A DNA stretch of 64,000 bases from positions 1,364,001-1,428,000 of the forward strand of contig NZ_RYEV01000003.1 of NCBI RefSeq assembly GCF_004138485.1, in the 5' to 3' direction. How positions within the stretch are numbered: the first letter of the stretch is position 1; every line of letters starts with the position of its first letter. Under the pieces are notes generated by a model. The model was not told the DNA's origin. It searched no databases and saw only the letters and a list, made by a program, of their open reading frames with translations. The position numbers were made by a program, and so were the translations under genes. Positions 16,858-25,942 of the stretch are shown piece after piece. Origin of the DNA: Peristeroidobacter soli. Lineage in GTDB: Bacteria > Pseudomonadota > Gammaproteobacteria > Steroidobacterales > Steroidobacteraceae.

Positions 16858-19800
16858 GTGCGGGTTGTACAGTCTGCGCCCCTTTCAATAAGCGCCGTCG
16901 GAACTCCCTTGCTCAAACGCGGCCGTGCGCTCCAGCTGAGCGCTTCCGATCTGGTGGGGTATCTCAACTGCCACCATCTGACCCACCTCGATGCCCAGGT
17001 CGCCGCCGGGATGCTGGCGAAGCCGCAGGTCTGGGATCCGTCGCTGGAAGTGCTGTGGGAGCGGGGCGCTGCGCATGAGCGGGAGTATGTCGAGCATCTG
17101 CGGGCGCGCGGCCTGACGGTCGTCGAGATCGAAGGGATCGGCATCGCGCCGGCGCAGGTCGAGCAAACGATGGCGGCCATGCGAGCGGGCGCGGAAGTCA
17201 TCGTGCAGGGCGCATTTCTGGATGGGGTGTGGAGCGGGCGAACGGACATCCTGCTTCGGGTGCCGAAGGCCAGTGCGCTGGGCGATTGGTCGTACGAGGT
17301 CGTCGACACCAAGCTGGCCAGGGAGACCAAGGGCGGCACGGTGCTTCAGCTGTGCCTGTACTCGGACTTGCTGGCGAGTGCGCAAGGGTGCGCGCCGGAG
17401 GCCATGTATGTCGTCACGCCGGGGCGCGGTTTCGAGCCTGAGCGCTACAGGGCGGCGGCCTATGCGGCCTATTACCGCCAGGTACGAGCGGAGCTGGAGC
17501 GGTCGCTAGCGGCGAAGGAGGCCGCGCCGACCTATCCCCAGCCCAAAGATCACTGCGACATCTGCCGATGGCGGCGAGACTGCGATACGCGGCGGCGGCA
17601 GGATGACCATTTGTGCTTGGTGGCAGGCATTTCCACAGCGCAGATTGCCGAGCTGGCCCGACACAGCGTCACAACGCTTGCCGGTCTGGCGCAATTGCCA
17701 TTGCCGCTGCCCTGGAAGCCCGAGCGCGGCCTCGCTCAGTCGTTCGAGCGAAGTCGTGAGCAGGCGCGCGTTCAATGGGAGGGGCGGCAGGGCGCGCGGG
17801 AAATCTATGAGCCGTTGCCGCTCGTGCCGGGCGCCGGGCTCCATCGGCTGCCGGAGCCATCGCCCGGAGACATCTTCCTCGACCTGGAAGCGGATCCGTT
17901 CGTTGGCGACGAGGGGCTGGAGTTCCTGTTCGGCTACGTCACCACCGAAGCGAGCGGGGCGCGCAACTACGTCGCCGAATGGGCGTTCTCGCGGGTCGAG
18001 GAGCGGCGAGCGTTCGAGCGCTTCGTCGATTTCGTCATGGCGCGGTGGGCTCAGTATCCAGGGCTTCACATCTATCACTACGCTCCCTATGAGCCGAGCG
18101 CGCTGAAGCGGCTGATGGGGCGATATGCGACGCGCGAGGACGAGATCGACCGCATGTTGCGTGCGTCGCTGTTCGTCGATCTCTACACGATCGCGCGTCA
18201 GAGCATTCGTGCCAGTGTGGAGCGGTACTCGATCAAGAATCTCGAGCCCTTCTACGATTTCAACCGCGGCGTGCCGCTGGTCGAGGTGAGAAGTGCGCTG
18301 GCGAAGTTGCAGGCACGCCTGGAGCTCGACGACGCGGCCGCGATCTCTGAGGAGTGCAAGGACATCGTGCGCCGTTACAACTGCGACGATTGTCTCTCGG
18401 CGCAGCGGCTGCGGGATTGGCTGGAGAAGATCAGAAGCGAAATGATCGCCAATGGCGCGGCGATTTCGCGACCGGCGGCGGAGGATCCGGAGCCATCGGC
18501 TGAGCTCGACGAACGTCAGCGTGAAGTGGCGGCGCTGGTGGCGCGTCTCACCGCCGACGTGCCGGCAGACACGGCGGAGCGCACGGCCGAGCAGCAGGCG
18601 CGCTGGATTCTCGCGCATTCGCTCGACTGGCATCGTCGAGAGTTGAAGTCGTCGTGGTGGGAATTTTTCCGCCTCGCCGAGCTGACGCCCGACGATCTGC
18701 AGGATGAGCGCTGTGGCATCAGCGGCCTGGTGTTTCGCGCGAGCGTCGGTGGGACGGCGCGGGCGCCGATTCATCGGTATCAGTTTCCGCCGCAGGAACT
18801 GGAGCTGAGCGAAGGCGACACGCTGCATCTGAGCCTGGAGCAGAAATTGGGAACGGTCGTGTCGGTCTCAGCCGAAAGCCGGACCATCGACATCAGGAAG
18901 CGTGGCGACTCGATCGCACTTCATCCGCAAGCGGCATTCGCGCATGACATGGTGCGCACCGGCGTGATGGCCGATGCATTGTCGCGGCTCGGAGCTCACG
19001 TCGCTGACAATGACATCGCGGGCATCGGCGCCTATCAGGCGGCGAGAGATCTCTTGCTCAACGTCCCGCCGCGCTTGGGTAACGATCCGCTGCAATTGAG
19101 CGGTGAGTCCGCGAGCGAGGCTGCGGTTCGCGTGGCGACGAAGCTTGCGAGTGGAGTCCTGCCGATTCAAGGCCCGCCGGGCGCGGGCAAGACGTTCACG
19201 GCGGCGCGGATGATTTGCGCGCTGGTGAAGGCGGGCAAGAAAGTCGGTGTGACGGCGAACAGTCACAAGGTCATTCGCAATCTGCTCGACAAGGTCGTGG
19301 AGCAGGCCGGTCGCATGCATATCGACGTTCAATGTTTGCAGAAGGTCGCCGACAAGGCGGCCGACGTGCCGGGCATTCGCTTCGAGACGGATAACGAGAA
19401 GGCGCTCGCTGCGCTCGGGGTCTCGTGTCAGGTGGTGGCGGGAACGGCGTGGCTGTGGTCGCGCGAGGATGCGTTCGAGGCCGTTGACACGTTGTTCGTG
19501 GACGAGGCGGCGCAAATGTCATTGGCCAACGTGTTGGCGGTGTCGCAGGCGTGCCGAGCGCTGGTATTGCTCGGCGATCCGCAACAGCTGGAACAGCCGA
19601 TTCAAGGCAGTCATCCGGAAGGAACCGACGTGTCGGCGCTCGAGCACGTGCTCGGCGGCGCGGCGACCATCGGCGAGGGGCAGGGCTTGTTCCTGGAAGA
19701 AACCTGGCGCCTGCATCCCGACATTGGCTCGTTTACCTCCGAGCTGTTCTACGAAAGCAGATTGGCGTGTCGCGCCGGTCTCAACCGGCAGGAAGTCACA

Positions 19801-20304
19801 TCAAGCGGTCGTATTCAGGGCACCGGATTGCGATTCCTCCCGGTGGTGCATGAGGGCAATCAGAACTCCGCGCCGGAAGAGGCCGAGGTGATTCAGCGGT
19901 TGGTCGAAGAAACATTGGCGGCAGGTGCCTCCTGGACCGATCGCGACGGCCGCTCGCGGCCCGTCACCATCGATGACATTCTGATCATCGCGCCGTACAA
20001 CGCGCAGGTGTTCGAGATTCAACGCCGCCTGCCGCGTGCGCGCGTCGGCACGGTCGATAAGTTTCAGGGACAGGAAGCGGCGATCGTCATGTACTCGGTG
20101 ACGACGTCGTCGCACGCCGATGCGCCGCGAGGCATGGAGTTTCTGTACAGCTTGAATCGTCTCAACGTGGCGGTGTCGCGCGCGAAATGTGTGTGCGTGC
20201 TGGTCGCGTCGCCTGCCATCTTCGAGCCCGCCTGCACGACGCCGCGGCAAATGGAATTGGCCAACGCGTACTGCCGCTATAGAGAGCTCGCCCGCCCGCT
20301 TTAG
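16858..20304 (+). CDS. RecB-like nuclease (TM0106 family) fused to RNase H-like and UPF1-type helicase domains
   Basis: A 1148-residue DNA-processing protein. The N-terminal third is a TM0106-type RecB/Cas4-like nuclease with VVDTKLARETKGG near 147 and four probable Fe-S cysteines: one in YLNCHHL near 38, and three in DHCDICRWRRDC at about 231-242. Next is an RNase H-like exonuclease domain (FLDLEADPFVGDEGLEFLFGY, about 340-360). The C-terminal half is a superfamily 1 helicase with Walker A GPPGAGKT near 772, Walker B FVDEAAQ near 880, and late motifs VDKFQGQE and NVAVSRAK. Such fusions are known but uncharacterised; roles in repair or defence are possible. The start is uncertain: GTG 16858, or TTG 16909 close to the first conserved block. 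Confidence 0.88.
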   Translation: MRVVQSAPLSISAVGTPLLKRGRALQLSASDLVGYLNCHHLTHLDAQVAAGMLAKPQVWDPSLEVLWERGAAHEREYVEHLRARGLTVVEIEGIGIAPAQVEQTMAAMRAGAEVIVQGAFLDGVWSGRTDILLRVPKASALGDWSYEVVDTKLARETKGGTVLQLCLYSDLLASAQGCAPEAMYVVTPGRGFEPERYRAAAYAAYYRQVRAELERSLAAKEAAPTYPQPKDHCDICRWRRDCDTRRRQDDHLCLVAGISTAQIAELARHSVTTLAGLAQLPLPLPWKPERGLAQSFERSREQARVQWEGRQGAREIYEPLPLVPGAGLHRLPEPSPGDIFLDLEADPFVGDEGLEFLFGYVTTEASGARNYVAEWAFSRVEERRAFERFVDFVMARWAQYPGLHIYHYAPYEPSALKRLMGRYATREDEIDRMLRASLFVDLYTIARQSIRASVERYSIKNLEPFYDFNRGVPLVEVRSALAKLQARLELDDAAAISEECKDIVRRYNCDDCLSAQRLRDWLEKIRSEMIANGAAISRPAAEDPEPSAELDERQREVAALVARLTADVPADTAERTAEQQARWILAHSLDWHRRELKSSWWEFFRLAELTPDDLQDERCGISGLVFRASVGGTARAPIHRYQFPPQELELSEGDTLHLSLEQKLGTVVSVSAESRTIDIRKRGDSIALHPQAAFAHDMVRTGVMADALSRLGAHVADNDIAGIGAYQAARDLLLNVPPRLGNDPLQLSGESASEAAVRVATKLASGVLPIQGPPGAGKTFTAARMICALVKAGKKVGVTANSHKVIRNLLDKVVEQAGRMHIDVQCLQKVADKAADVPGIRFETDNEKALAALGVSCQVVAGTAWLWSREDAFEAVDTLFVDEAAQMSLANVLAVSQACRALVLLGDPQQLEQPIQGSHPEGTDVSALEHVLGGAATIGEGQGLFLEETWRLHPDIGSFTSELFYESRLACRAGLNRQEVTSSGRIQGTGLRFLPVVHEGNQNSAPEEAEVIQRLVEETLAAGASWTDRDGRSRPVTIDDILIIAPYNAQVFEIQRRLPRARVGTVDKFQGQEAAIVMYSVTTSSHADAPRGMEFLYSLNRLNVAVSRAKCVCVLVASPAIFEPACTTPRQMELANAYCRYRELARPL

Positions 20305-20376
20305 GTCTTTCGGTCAGTGCTGCCATCGCCGGGCTTCTGGCATAAACCACGCTCTTCATGACTCAGGAGCGTCCCT

Positions 20377-21636
20377 TTGGATTTCAACAAACTGATGGCT
20401 CGCGCCAAAGCCATTTTGCTGTCGCCCAAGACGGAGTGGCCGGTGATTGCAGGCGAGCCGACCACGGTCGCCGACCTCTATAAAGGTTATGTCATTCCGC
20501 TCGCCGCGATTCCGGCGATTTTCGGCTTTCTGCAGATGAGCGTGATTGGCGTGTCGACGTTCTTCGGCGGCACGGTCCGCATGGGCATCGGCTACGGGCT
20601 GACCCAGGCGGTGTTGACGTTCGTGATGGGGCTGGTGCTGGTGTATCTGGTGGGCCTGATCGTCGATGCGCTCGCGCCGTCGTTCGGTGGCCAGAAAAAT
20701 AACATCCAGGCGCTGAAGGTCGTTGCGTACTCGACCACGGCCGGCAGTGTCGCGTCCATCGCGGGAATCGTTCCGGGTCTCGGCATCCTCATCGGTATTG
20801 CTGGCGGCATCTACAGCATCTATCTGCTGTATCTCGGCTTGCCGGAGTTGATGAAGTGTTCGCGGGAGAAGGCGGCAGGTTATACCGCGGTCGTCGTCAT
20901 CATCACGATCGTCGTGGCCGCCATCGCCGGCGCGGTGATCGGCAGCGTCGTTGGTGTGGGCAGCATGATGAGCGCATCGACCCACAGCTCCTCGAAGGGC
21001 GATGACGATGTGAAGTTCGACGAGAACAGCGCGCTCGGCAAGATGCAGAAGTGGGGCGAGGACATGGAAGCTGCCAACAAGAAGCTCGAAGAGGCGCAGA
21101 AGTCTGGCGATCAGGGTGCGCAGGAAGAGGCGTTGAAGGCGGTGTTCGGTGCCGCGCTGGCGGGCGGTGGGGAGCAGGTCGAGTCGCTGGCGCCGGACCG
21201 CCTGAAGGCATTCGTGCCGGAAGCGCTGGCCGGCCTGAATCGCTCGAGCCTGTCCGCCGAGCGCAGTGGCGCGATGGGCTTTCAGGTGTCGACGGCGTCG
21301 GCCACGTACTCCAATGATTCAGGCCGTGAGGTCCGGCTGGAGATCACCGACGCCGGCAACGCCAAAGGTTTGCTAGGCTTGGCCAGCTGGGCCGGCGTGG
21401 AAGGCGAGAAGGAAGAGAATGGGCGTCACGAGAAAACTTTTCGCGAGGACGGCCGTTTGATGCATCAGGAGTGGGATAGTGGCGCGTCTCGCGGGCAGTA
21501 CACGGTGGTCGTCGGCGATCGCTTCACGGTGAAGGTCGACGGCGCCGCGGGTAGCCTGGGCGAGCTGCGTGACGCGGCGGAAGAGCTGAATCTCGACGGC
21601 CTCGCCGATCTGCGCACTGAGGGCGTCAAGAACTGA
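20377..21636 (+). CDS. Yip1-domain membrane protein with a novel soluble C-terminal half
   Basis: A 419-residue protein. The first 200 residues form a Yip1/DUF1282-type membrane domain with about five hydrophobic helices, including an LTFVMGLVLVYLVGLIVDAL helix and a final VVVIITIVVAAIAGAVIGSVV helix. The remaining 220 residues are charged and probably extracytoplasmic or cytosolic: a helical segment rich in Glu/Lys/Ala (about 225-270), then a beta-rich part around FQVSTASATYSNDSGREVRLEITDAG. It starts with TTG at 20377, preceded by AGGAG at 8 bases. I do not recognise the C-terminal part. Function unknown; bacterial Yip1 proteins are likewise uncharacterised. Confidence 0.82.
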   Translation: MDFNKLMARAKAILLSPKTEWPVIAGEPTTVADLYKGYVIPLAAIPAIFGFLQMSVIGVSTFFGGTVRMGIGYGLTQAVLTFVMGLVLVYLVGLIVDALAPSFGGQKNNIQALKVVAYSTTAGSVASIAGIVPGLGILIGIAGGIYSIYLLYLGLPELMKCSREKAAGYTAVVVIITIVVAAIAGAVIGSVVGVGSMMSASTHSSSKGDDDVKFDENSALGKMQKWGEDMEAANKKLEEAQKSGDQGAQEEALKAVFGAALAGGGEQVESLAPDRLKAFVPEALAGLNRSSLSAERSGAMGFQVSTASATYSNDSGREVRLEITDAGNAKGLLGLASWAGVEGEKEENGRHEKTFREDGRLMHQEWDSGASRGQYTVVVGDRFTVKVDGAAGSLGELRDAAEELNLDGLADLRTEGVKN

Positions 21637-21670
21637 CGCGTCGAGAGTCGATGGTTGAGGTTGAGGCGGT

Positions 21671-22663
21671 ATGAAGATCATTGATGTTCCCCAGCCCGGC
21701 GGTCCAGAGGCACTGGTCGTCGCGCAGCGTCCTGTGCCGACACCTCAAGCAAGCGAAGTGCTGATCAAGATCGCGGCCGCTGGTGTCAATCGCGCGGACG
21801 TGCTCCAGCGCAAGGGTGGCTATCCGCCGCCGCCGGGCGCGCCGAGCTATCCCGGTCTGGAATGTGCCGGTGTCGTGGAGGCGATCGGCTCCGCGGTTCG
21901 TGATTTCAAAGTGGGCGACAGGGTGTGCGCGCTCCTTCAGGGTGGCGGTTATGCCGAGTATTGCGTCGTGGACGAGGCGCAAGTGCTGCCGGTCCCCGGC
22001 TCGCTCAGCATGATCGAGGCGGCGTCGCTACCCGAAGCGTATTTCACTGTGTGGAGCAACGTGTTCGAATTCGGGCGGCTGCAGCCCGGTGAGACATTGT
22101 TGGTTCATGGCGGCTCCAGCGGCATCGGTGTGTCAGCCATTCAGCTTGCAAAGGCGTTGGGTCACACCGTGTTCACTACTGCCGGCAGCGATGACAAGTG
22201 CCGGTTCTGCGAGCAGCTCGGCGCCACGCGCGCCATCAATTACAAAACGGAAGATTTCGTTGCTGTGATAGCCGAGGTAACGGGCAAGCGCGGCGTGAAT
22301 GTGCTGCTCGACATGGTGGGCGGTAGTTATCTGTCAAAAAACATCGCTACCCTGGCCACGGAAGGCAGGCTGGTGATCATCGCCACTCAAGGCGGTCTGA
22401 AGGGCGAGGCCGACCTGTTGAAAGTCCTGCAGCGCCGGTTGGTGATTACCGGGTCGGCACTGCGACCGCGCGATGTGGCATTCAAGCGGTTCATCAAGAC
22501 CCGTCTGTTGGAAGGGGTGTGGCCGTTGCTCGAGCGCGGGACGATCAAGCCGGTCGTCGACAAGGTCGTGTCGCTGGAGCGCGCCAATGAGGCTCATGCG
22601 TATATGGAGAGCAGTGCCCACCGGGGGAAGATCGTGCTCGCGGTCGACCACGCCATCCATTGA
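21671..22663 (+). CDS. NAD(P)H-quinone oxidoreductase, PIG3 family (zinc-independent MDR)
   Basis: A 330-residue medium-chain dehydrogenase/reductase of the PIG3/TP53I3-like quinone reductase group. The N-terminal GroES-like part includes GVNRADVLQRKGGYPPPPGA, the group's signature, followed by YPGLECAGVVEAIG. The Rossmann part has LVHGGSSGIGVSAIQLAKALG, with the nucleotide-binding Gly-rich turn, and ends with the typical RGKIVLAV. The structural-zinc cysteines are absent, as expected. It likely reduces quinones with NADPH in the cytosol. It follows the Yip1-domain gene by 34 bases and may be co-transcribed, without an obvious functional link. Confidence 0.93.
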   Translation: MKIIDVPQPGGPEALVVAQRPVPTPQASEVLIKIAAAGVNRADVLQRKGGYPPPPGAPSYPGLECAGVVEAIGSAVRDFKVGDRVCALLQGGGYAEYCVVDEAQVLPVPGSLSMIEAASLPEAYFTVWSNVFEFGRLQPGETLLVHGGSSGIGVSAIQLAKALGHTVFTTAGSDDKCRFCEQLGATRAINYKTEDFVAVIAEVTGKRGVNVLLDMVGGSYLSKNIATLATEGRLVIIATQGGLKGEADLLKVLQRRLVITGSALRPRDVAFKRFIKTRLLEGVWPLLERGTIKPVVDKVVSLERANEAHAYMESSAHRGKIVLAVDHAIH

Positions 22664-23173
22664 TAGCGCCGTTTCTTAGCATATTTCGCAACTCGAACAA
22701 CAAAGTCGCTAAGACCGGGCATCTCTGAGAGTTCATCTCTAGGCATTTTCCGAATTTGCCGCTATTTCGCCGAGGTCCTGAGGCGGCGTCTGGTAGTTTT
22801 TCCCAACCCTGTATCGCTGCGTATTGATCGGGATGCCATCCCGCGCATTGCGTCGCCGGCACCAGCATTGCAGGGAATATTTGCGGCGTCGAGGGCAGGT
22901 CGTTGGCGGCAGCGGCCTGATCCAAAGGGATTTTTCGGCGCCATCAGCGGAAAGTGGTTGAGGGAATCGGCCATGCATCAGTCTTCCTTTCTCTGTGACC
23001 ACCGACAGAGCCACACGTCGTGGTGTTGCTCGGCAAGCAAGCGTACGTAACAAAAAAATTACCGGCGCAGTTCCGGAGATCGCGCCGTTGGGAGGTAGGG
23101 GTGACGACAGAACAGGGTGGGACGTCGATGTCTCAGAGGTTTTCATCTTCAGGTTAACTACGGAGGGCGCACC
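22664..23173. other. Long intergenic region upstream of the GntR gene
   Basis: About 510 bases with no confident gene. On the minus strand, overlapping short frames of 70 codons (start 22974, stop 22762) and 79 codons (start 22978, stop 22739) lie behind AAAGGAAG. Neither product resembles a known family nor the lasso precursors of this region. The right part, rich in A/T around 23040-23060, should include the GntR promoter. No terminator of note was seen after the quinone reductase. Confidence 0.45.
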
Positions 23174-23899
23174 ATGCTCTCAGCGGATCCAAGCAAGCGA
23201 ATCTTTGTGTTGAAACGGGAAGAAACCACCAGCCGCAAGGCCAGCAGCGATCACGCCGTGGAAGGAATCTACGACCGCATCAAGTCGCTGTTGCTGGCGC
23301 ATACGCTCGCGCCTGGGCAGTTGTTGCAGATCGGTACGCTCGCCGAAGAGCTCGGCGTGAGTACCACGCCGGTGAGAGAAGCGTTGACCAGGCTCGCCGC
23401 GGAGCGACTGATCGTATTCGCGCCGAAGCGAGGCTTCTTCGCGAAGACGGCATCGGAAGACGAATTGCGTGGCCTGTACACGCTGAATCAAACATTGCTC
23501 GACTCGGCGATTCGTGAATGGAACGCAGCCGCGATGATCGATGACGATACCAAGGCGCCGTCGAAGATCTTCGCGTCACTGCCGTTGTCGGACCGGCCCG
23601 ATCAGTTGACGCGCACGGTCGACGATCTGTTCGTGCGCATCGCGACGCGCTCGGGCATCGGCGAGCTCGCGGACATCATTCGCAACTTCAACGATCGTCT
23701 GCATCACGCGCGCATGATCGAAGGCGAGATCATCGAAGGCGTGGTCGATGAGCTCGCGCGCTTGCGACAGCTCTACAGCGAGAACAACAAAGAGCAGTTG
23801 CAGCTGGCACTACAGATCTATCATCAGAGGCGTCGTGAGCTGGTGTCATCGATTTGCAAAGAGCTGTTGTTCCGGCCGTTTCTTGCCGAAAATAAATAA
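23174..23899 (+). CDS. GntR family transcriptional regulator
   Basis: A 241-residue regulator. The N-terminal winged helix-turn-helix (about residues 28-95) contains GVSTTPVREALTRLAAERLIVFAPKRGFFAK, the diagnostic GntR block. The all-helical C-terminal part (about 105-240) resembles an effector domain of the FadR/FCD size class, but I cannot see the usual metal-binding histidines clearly. ATG at 23174 follows GGAGGG at 6 bases; the frame is open further upstream without good support. It stands just ahead of the second cluster of sigma/FecR genes, so it may control that cluster or the lasso genes; this is inference from position only. Confidence 0.88.
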   Translation: MLSADPSKRIFVLKREETTSRKASSDHAVEGIYDRIKSLLLAHTLAPGQLLQIGTLAEELGVSTTPVREALTRLAAERLIVFAPKRGFFAKTASEDELRGLYTLNQTLLDSAIREWNAAAMIDDDTKAPSKIFASLPLSDRPDQLTRTVDDLFVRIATRSGIGELADIIRNFNDRLHHARMIEGEIIEGVVDELARLRQLYSENNKEQLQLALQIYHQRRRELVSSICKELLFRPFLAENK

Positions 23900-23911
23900 T
23901 GCTTGCGCTGC

Positions 23912-23938
23912 CTCCGGAGGCATTCTTCGCCTCCGGGG
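23912..23938 (+). terminator. Probable terminator after the GntR gene
   Basis: A GC-rich hairpin (23912-23921 with 23929-23938, one G-T pair, 7-base loop) starts 13 bases after the GntR stop. No long T tract follows. Confidence 0.5.
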
Positions 23939-24063
23939 GCTGGCCTCGCCCGCGCTCCCGGTCAGTACTTAATGACGGATCGCGCCGTGCCCGGGCACAC
24001 TGGCCCGGCGGGTGAGATAATCGTGGCAGGCAAGTCGCGTTGCTTCAGACATAGGGAAATCCA

Positions 24064-24678
24064 GTGATCGATCGCCACAAGCACCTGGAGCGGGGCGAGC
24101 CGGGGCGTACTTCTACACATGCGCCGCAACCCGATATCGCCGACCCGGACGTCGCGAGCTCGTTGATGGCCACCCGCAATGGCCGCATCACGCTGTGGTT
24201 CGATCGTTGGCGCAAGCCCATTCGCAGTTGGTTTTCCAGTCGCGCTTCGGTCCCGCGTGCCGAAGTCGACGACCTCGCCCAGGAAGTGTTTCTACGGCTG
24301 CTGCGTTATAGCGACGATGTCGCCGTCGAGAATCCGCAGGGTTATCTGTTCAGGATCGCCGCCAACGTTGCGAATGAATGGCGCGATCGTTCGCGCGTGC
24401 GCCAGCCGCACGATCGCAGCTGGCTCGATGAGCTGCAGGTCGATCCGGCCGATCAGCCGGACAATGCCGTTTTCCAGAATCGTGTCAGCAAACATCTGCA
24501 AAACGCGGTCAACCGCTTGCCGAAGCGGCAGCGTGAAGTGCTGTTGCTCCATGTCAATGAGGGCCTGACGTACAAAGAAATCGCCGATCGATTGGGTGTG
24601 ACTTACCGGATCGTTCTAAGGGATCTGACTCGCGCTTACGCCGCGCTGCGCATGCAGCTGAAGGCTGAAGACCTCTAG
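24064..24678 (+). CDS. FecI-like ECF sigma factor (second copy)
   Basis: A 204-residue ECF sigma factor closely related to those at 11712 and 27142. Region 2 reads EVDDLAQEVFLRLLRYSDDVAVENPQGYLFRIAANVANEWRDR and region 4 RLPKRQREVLLLHVNEGLTYKEIADRLGVTYRIVLRDL. GTG at 24064 is preceded by AGGGAAATCC. It is followed after 28 bases by a FecR gene, but there is no receptor directly downstream; the next two genes are both FecR-like. It may therefore respond to a receptor encoded elsewhere or share the receptor at 29147. Confidence 0.92.
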   Translation: MIDRHKHLERGEPGRTSTHAPQPDIADPDVASSLMATRNGRITLWFDRWRKPIRSWFSSRASVPRAEVDDLAQEVFLRLLRYSDDVAVENPQGYLFRIAANVANEWRDRSRVRQPHDRSWLDELQVDPADQPDNAVFQNRVSKHLQNAVNRLPKRQREVLLLHVNEGLTYKEIADRLGVTYRIVLRDLTRAYAALRMQLKAEDL

Positions 24679-24706
24679 GAAGCGCAGGCCATTGAGGGCA
24701 AGGGGT

Positions 24707-25759
24707 ATGAAACAAAGCAGCGACACCGAAATCGACGGGCTCTTGAGCGAGCAGGCGGCGGGTTGGTTCGTGCGGCTGGTGGCGAACGATCTGTCGGCGC
24801 GCGAGCGTCGCGAGTATCTCGCCTGGTTGAAGGCGTCCAGTCGCAACGTCGAGGCTCTGCTCGATATCTATCGCTATCACGGTTACGGGCGCAAAGCGAA
24901 ACTGCACATGCGCGTGTCGCCGGAGGGCGAGCCCGGCGAGAATGTGATTCCGTTCGGGCCGCGGGGTATGACGGTCGTACACAAGCAGACTCGACAGTTG
25001 AAGCGACGGCGCGCGCGACAGATGAAAGTCGCCGCGGCCATCGCCGGCATCCTGGTGACGATCGTCGCTGGCTGGACGCTGAAGGCGACGTATTTCGATA
25101 AGCGCATCGCCACCGGCCCGGGCCAGTGGGATCGCGCGATGCTCTCCGATGGCAGCGTGTTGCGCATCGGGCCGAACACCCGGTTGCGTTGGTCGTTCGA
25201 CCAGAATCAACGCACCATCGTGCTCAGCGAAGGCGAAGCTGTATTCGAAGTGGCGAAAGATCCCAGCCGACCATTCATCGTGACGACTCACGTCGGCGAT
25301 GTGCGCGCGGTGGGCACGGAGTTTGGTGTGTCGTTGATGAATGCATCGACCGCCGTCGTGACGGTAGCTCACGGCAAAGTTGCAGTGAGCAAACATGGTG
25401 ACGATCGTGTGACCACGATCAAACGTGCGGCAGTGGCGGAGCTGATCGAAGATCAGCAGATCGTTCTATCCGACGGCAACGCGCAGCCGGTGAAACAAGT
25501 CGACGCATCGCGCGAGTTGCAGTGGGCCACGGGTTACTACGAATTCCGCGGCGAAACGGTGCGCGAAGCCATCGAACAGTTCAATCGTCGCAATCGTTTG
25601 AAGGTGGTGATGTCCGACCCGGCCATCGGCGCGATTGCCATGCCCTTCACTACGGTAAAGCTGGACGATCCGGAAACATTCGTGCTGATGCTGGCAGCGC
25701 GTCCGGACGTGCAGGTCGCCTACGAGAGTGCGAACGTCATTCGATTATTGCCCGAATAA
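24707..25759 (+). CDS. FecR-like anti-sigma factor (second copy)
   Basis: A 350-residue inner-membrane anti-sigma or sigma-regulator. It has an N-terminal DUF4880-type domain (LLSEQAAGWFVRLVANDLSARERREYLAWLKAS, about 13-46) and one membrane helix at about 110-130 (VAAAIAGILVTIVAGWTL). The periplasmic FecR domain carries EGEAVFEVAKDPSRPFIVTTHVGDVRAVGTEF, and a C-terminal STN-contact region follows. ATG at 24707 follows GAGGG by 8 bases and is preferred over TTG at 24692. It pairs with the sigma gene just upstream. Confidence 0.9.
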   Translation: MKQSSDTEIDGLLSEQAAGWFVRLVANDLSARERREYLAWLKASSRNVEALLDIYRYHGYGRKAKLHMRVSPEGEPGENVIPFGPRGMTVVHKQTRQLKRRRARQMKVAAAIAGILVTIVAGWTLKATYFDKRIATGPGQWDRAMLSDGSVLRIGPNTRLRWSFDQNQRTIVLSEGEAVFEVAKDPSRPFIVTTHVGDVRAVGTEFGVSLMNASTAVVTVAHGKVAVSKHGDDRVTTIKRAAVAELIEDQQIVLSDGNAQPVKQVDASRELQWATGYYEFRGETVREAIEQFNRRNRLKVVMSDPAIGAIAMPFTTVKLDDPETFVLMLAARPDVQVAYESANVIRLLPE

Positions 25760-25942
25760 CGCGCCCGCCAAGATCGCTGCTTTGCAGCGTAACTTTCGTA
25801 TCCCGCCTGACGCTATTCCTAGGGATGGAGTACTGCTTTCGCCCGGTCTTCATTAGGCGCGGGGTACTCCACGGCTTACGGAAACGTAGTCACAGATCGC
25901 TAAACAGTTGCGCCTGTGAACTACTCAGCGGGGACCGGGAAC

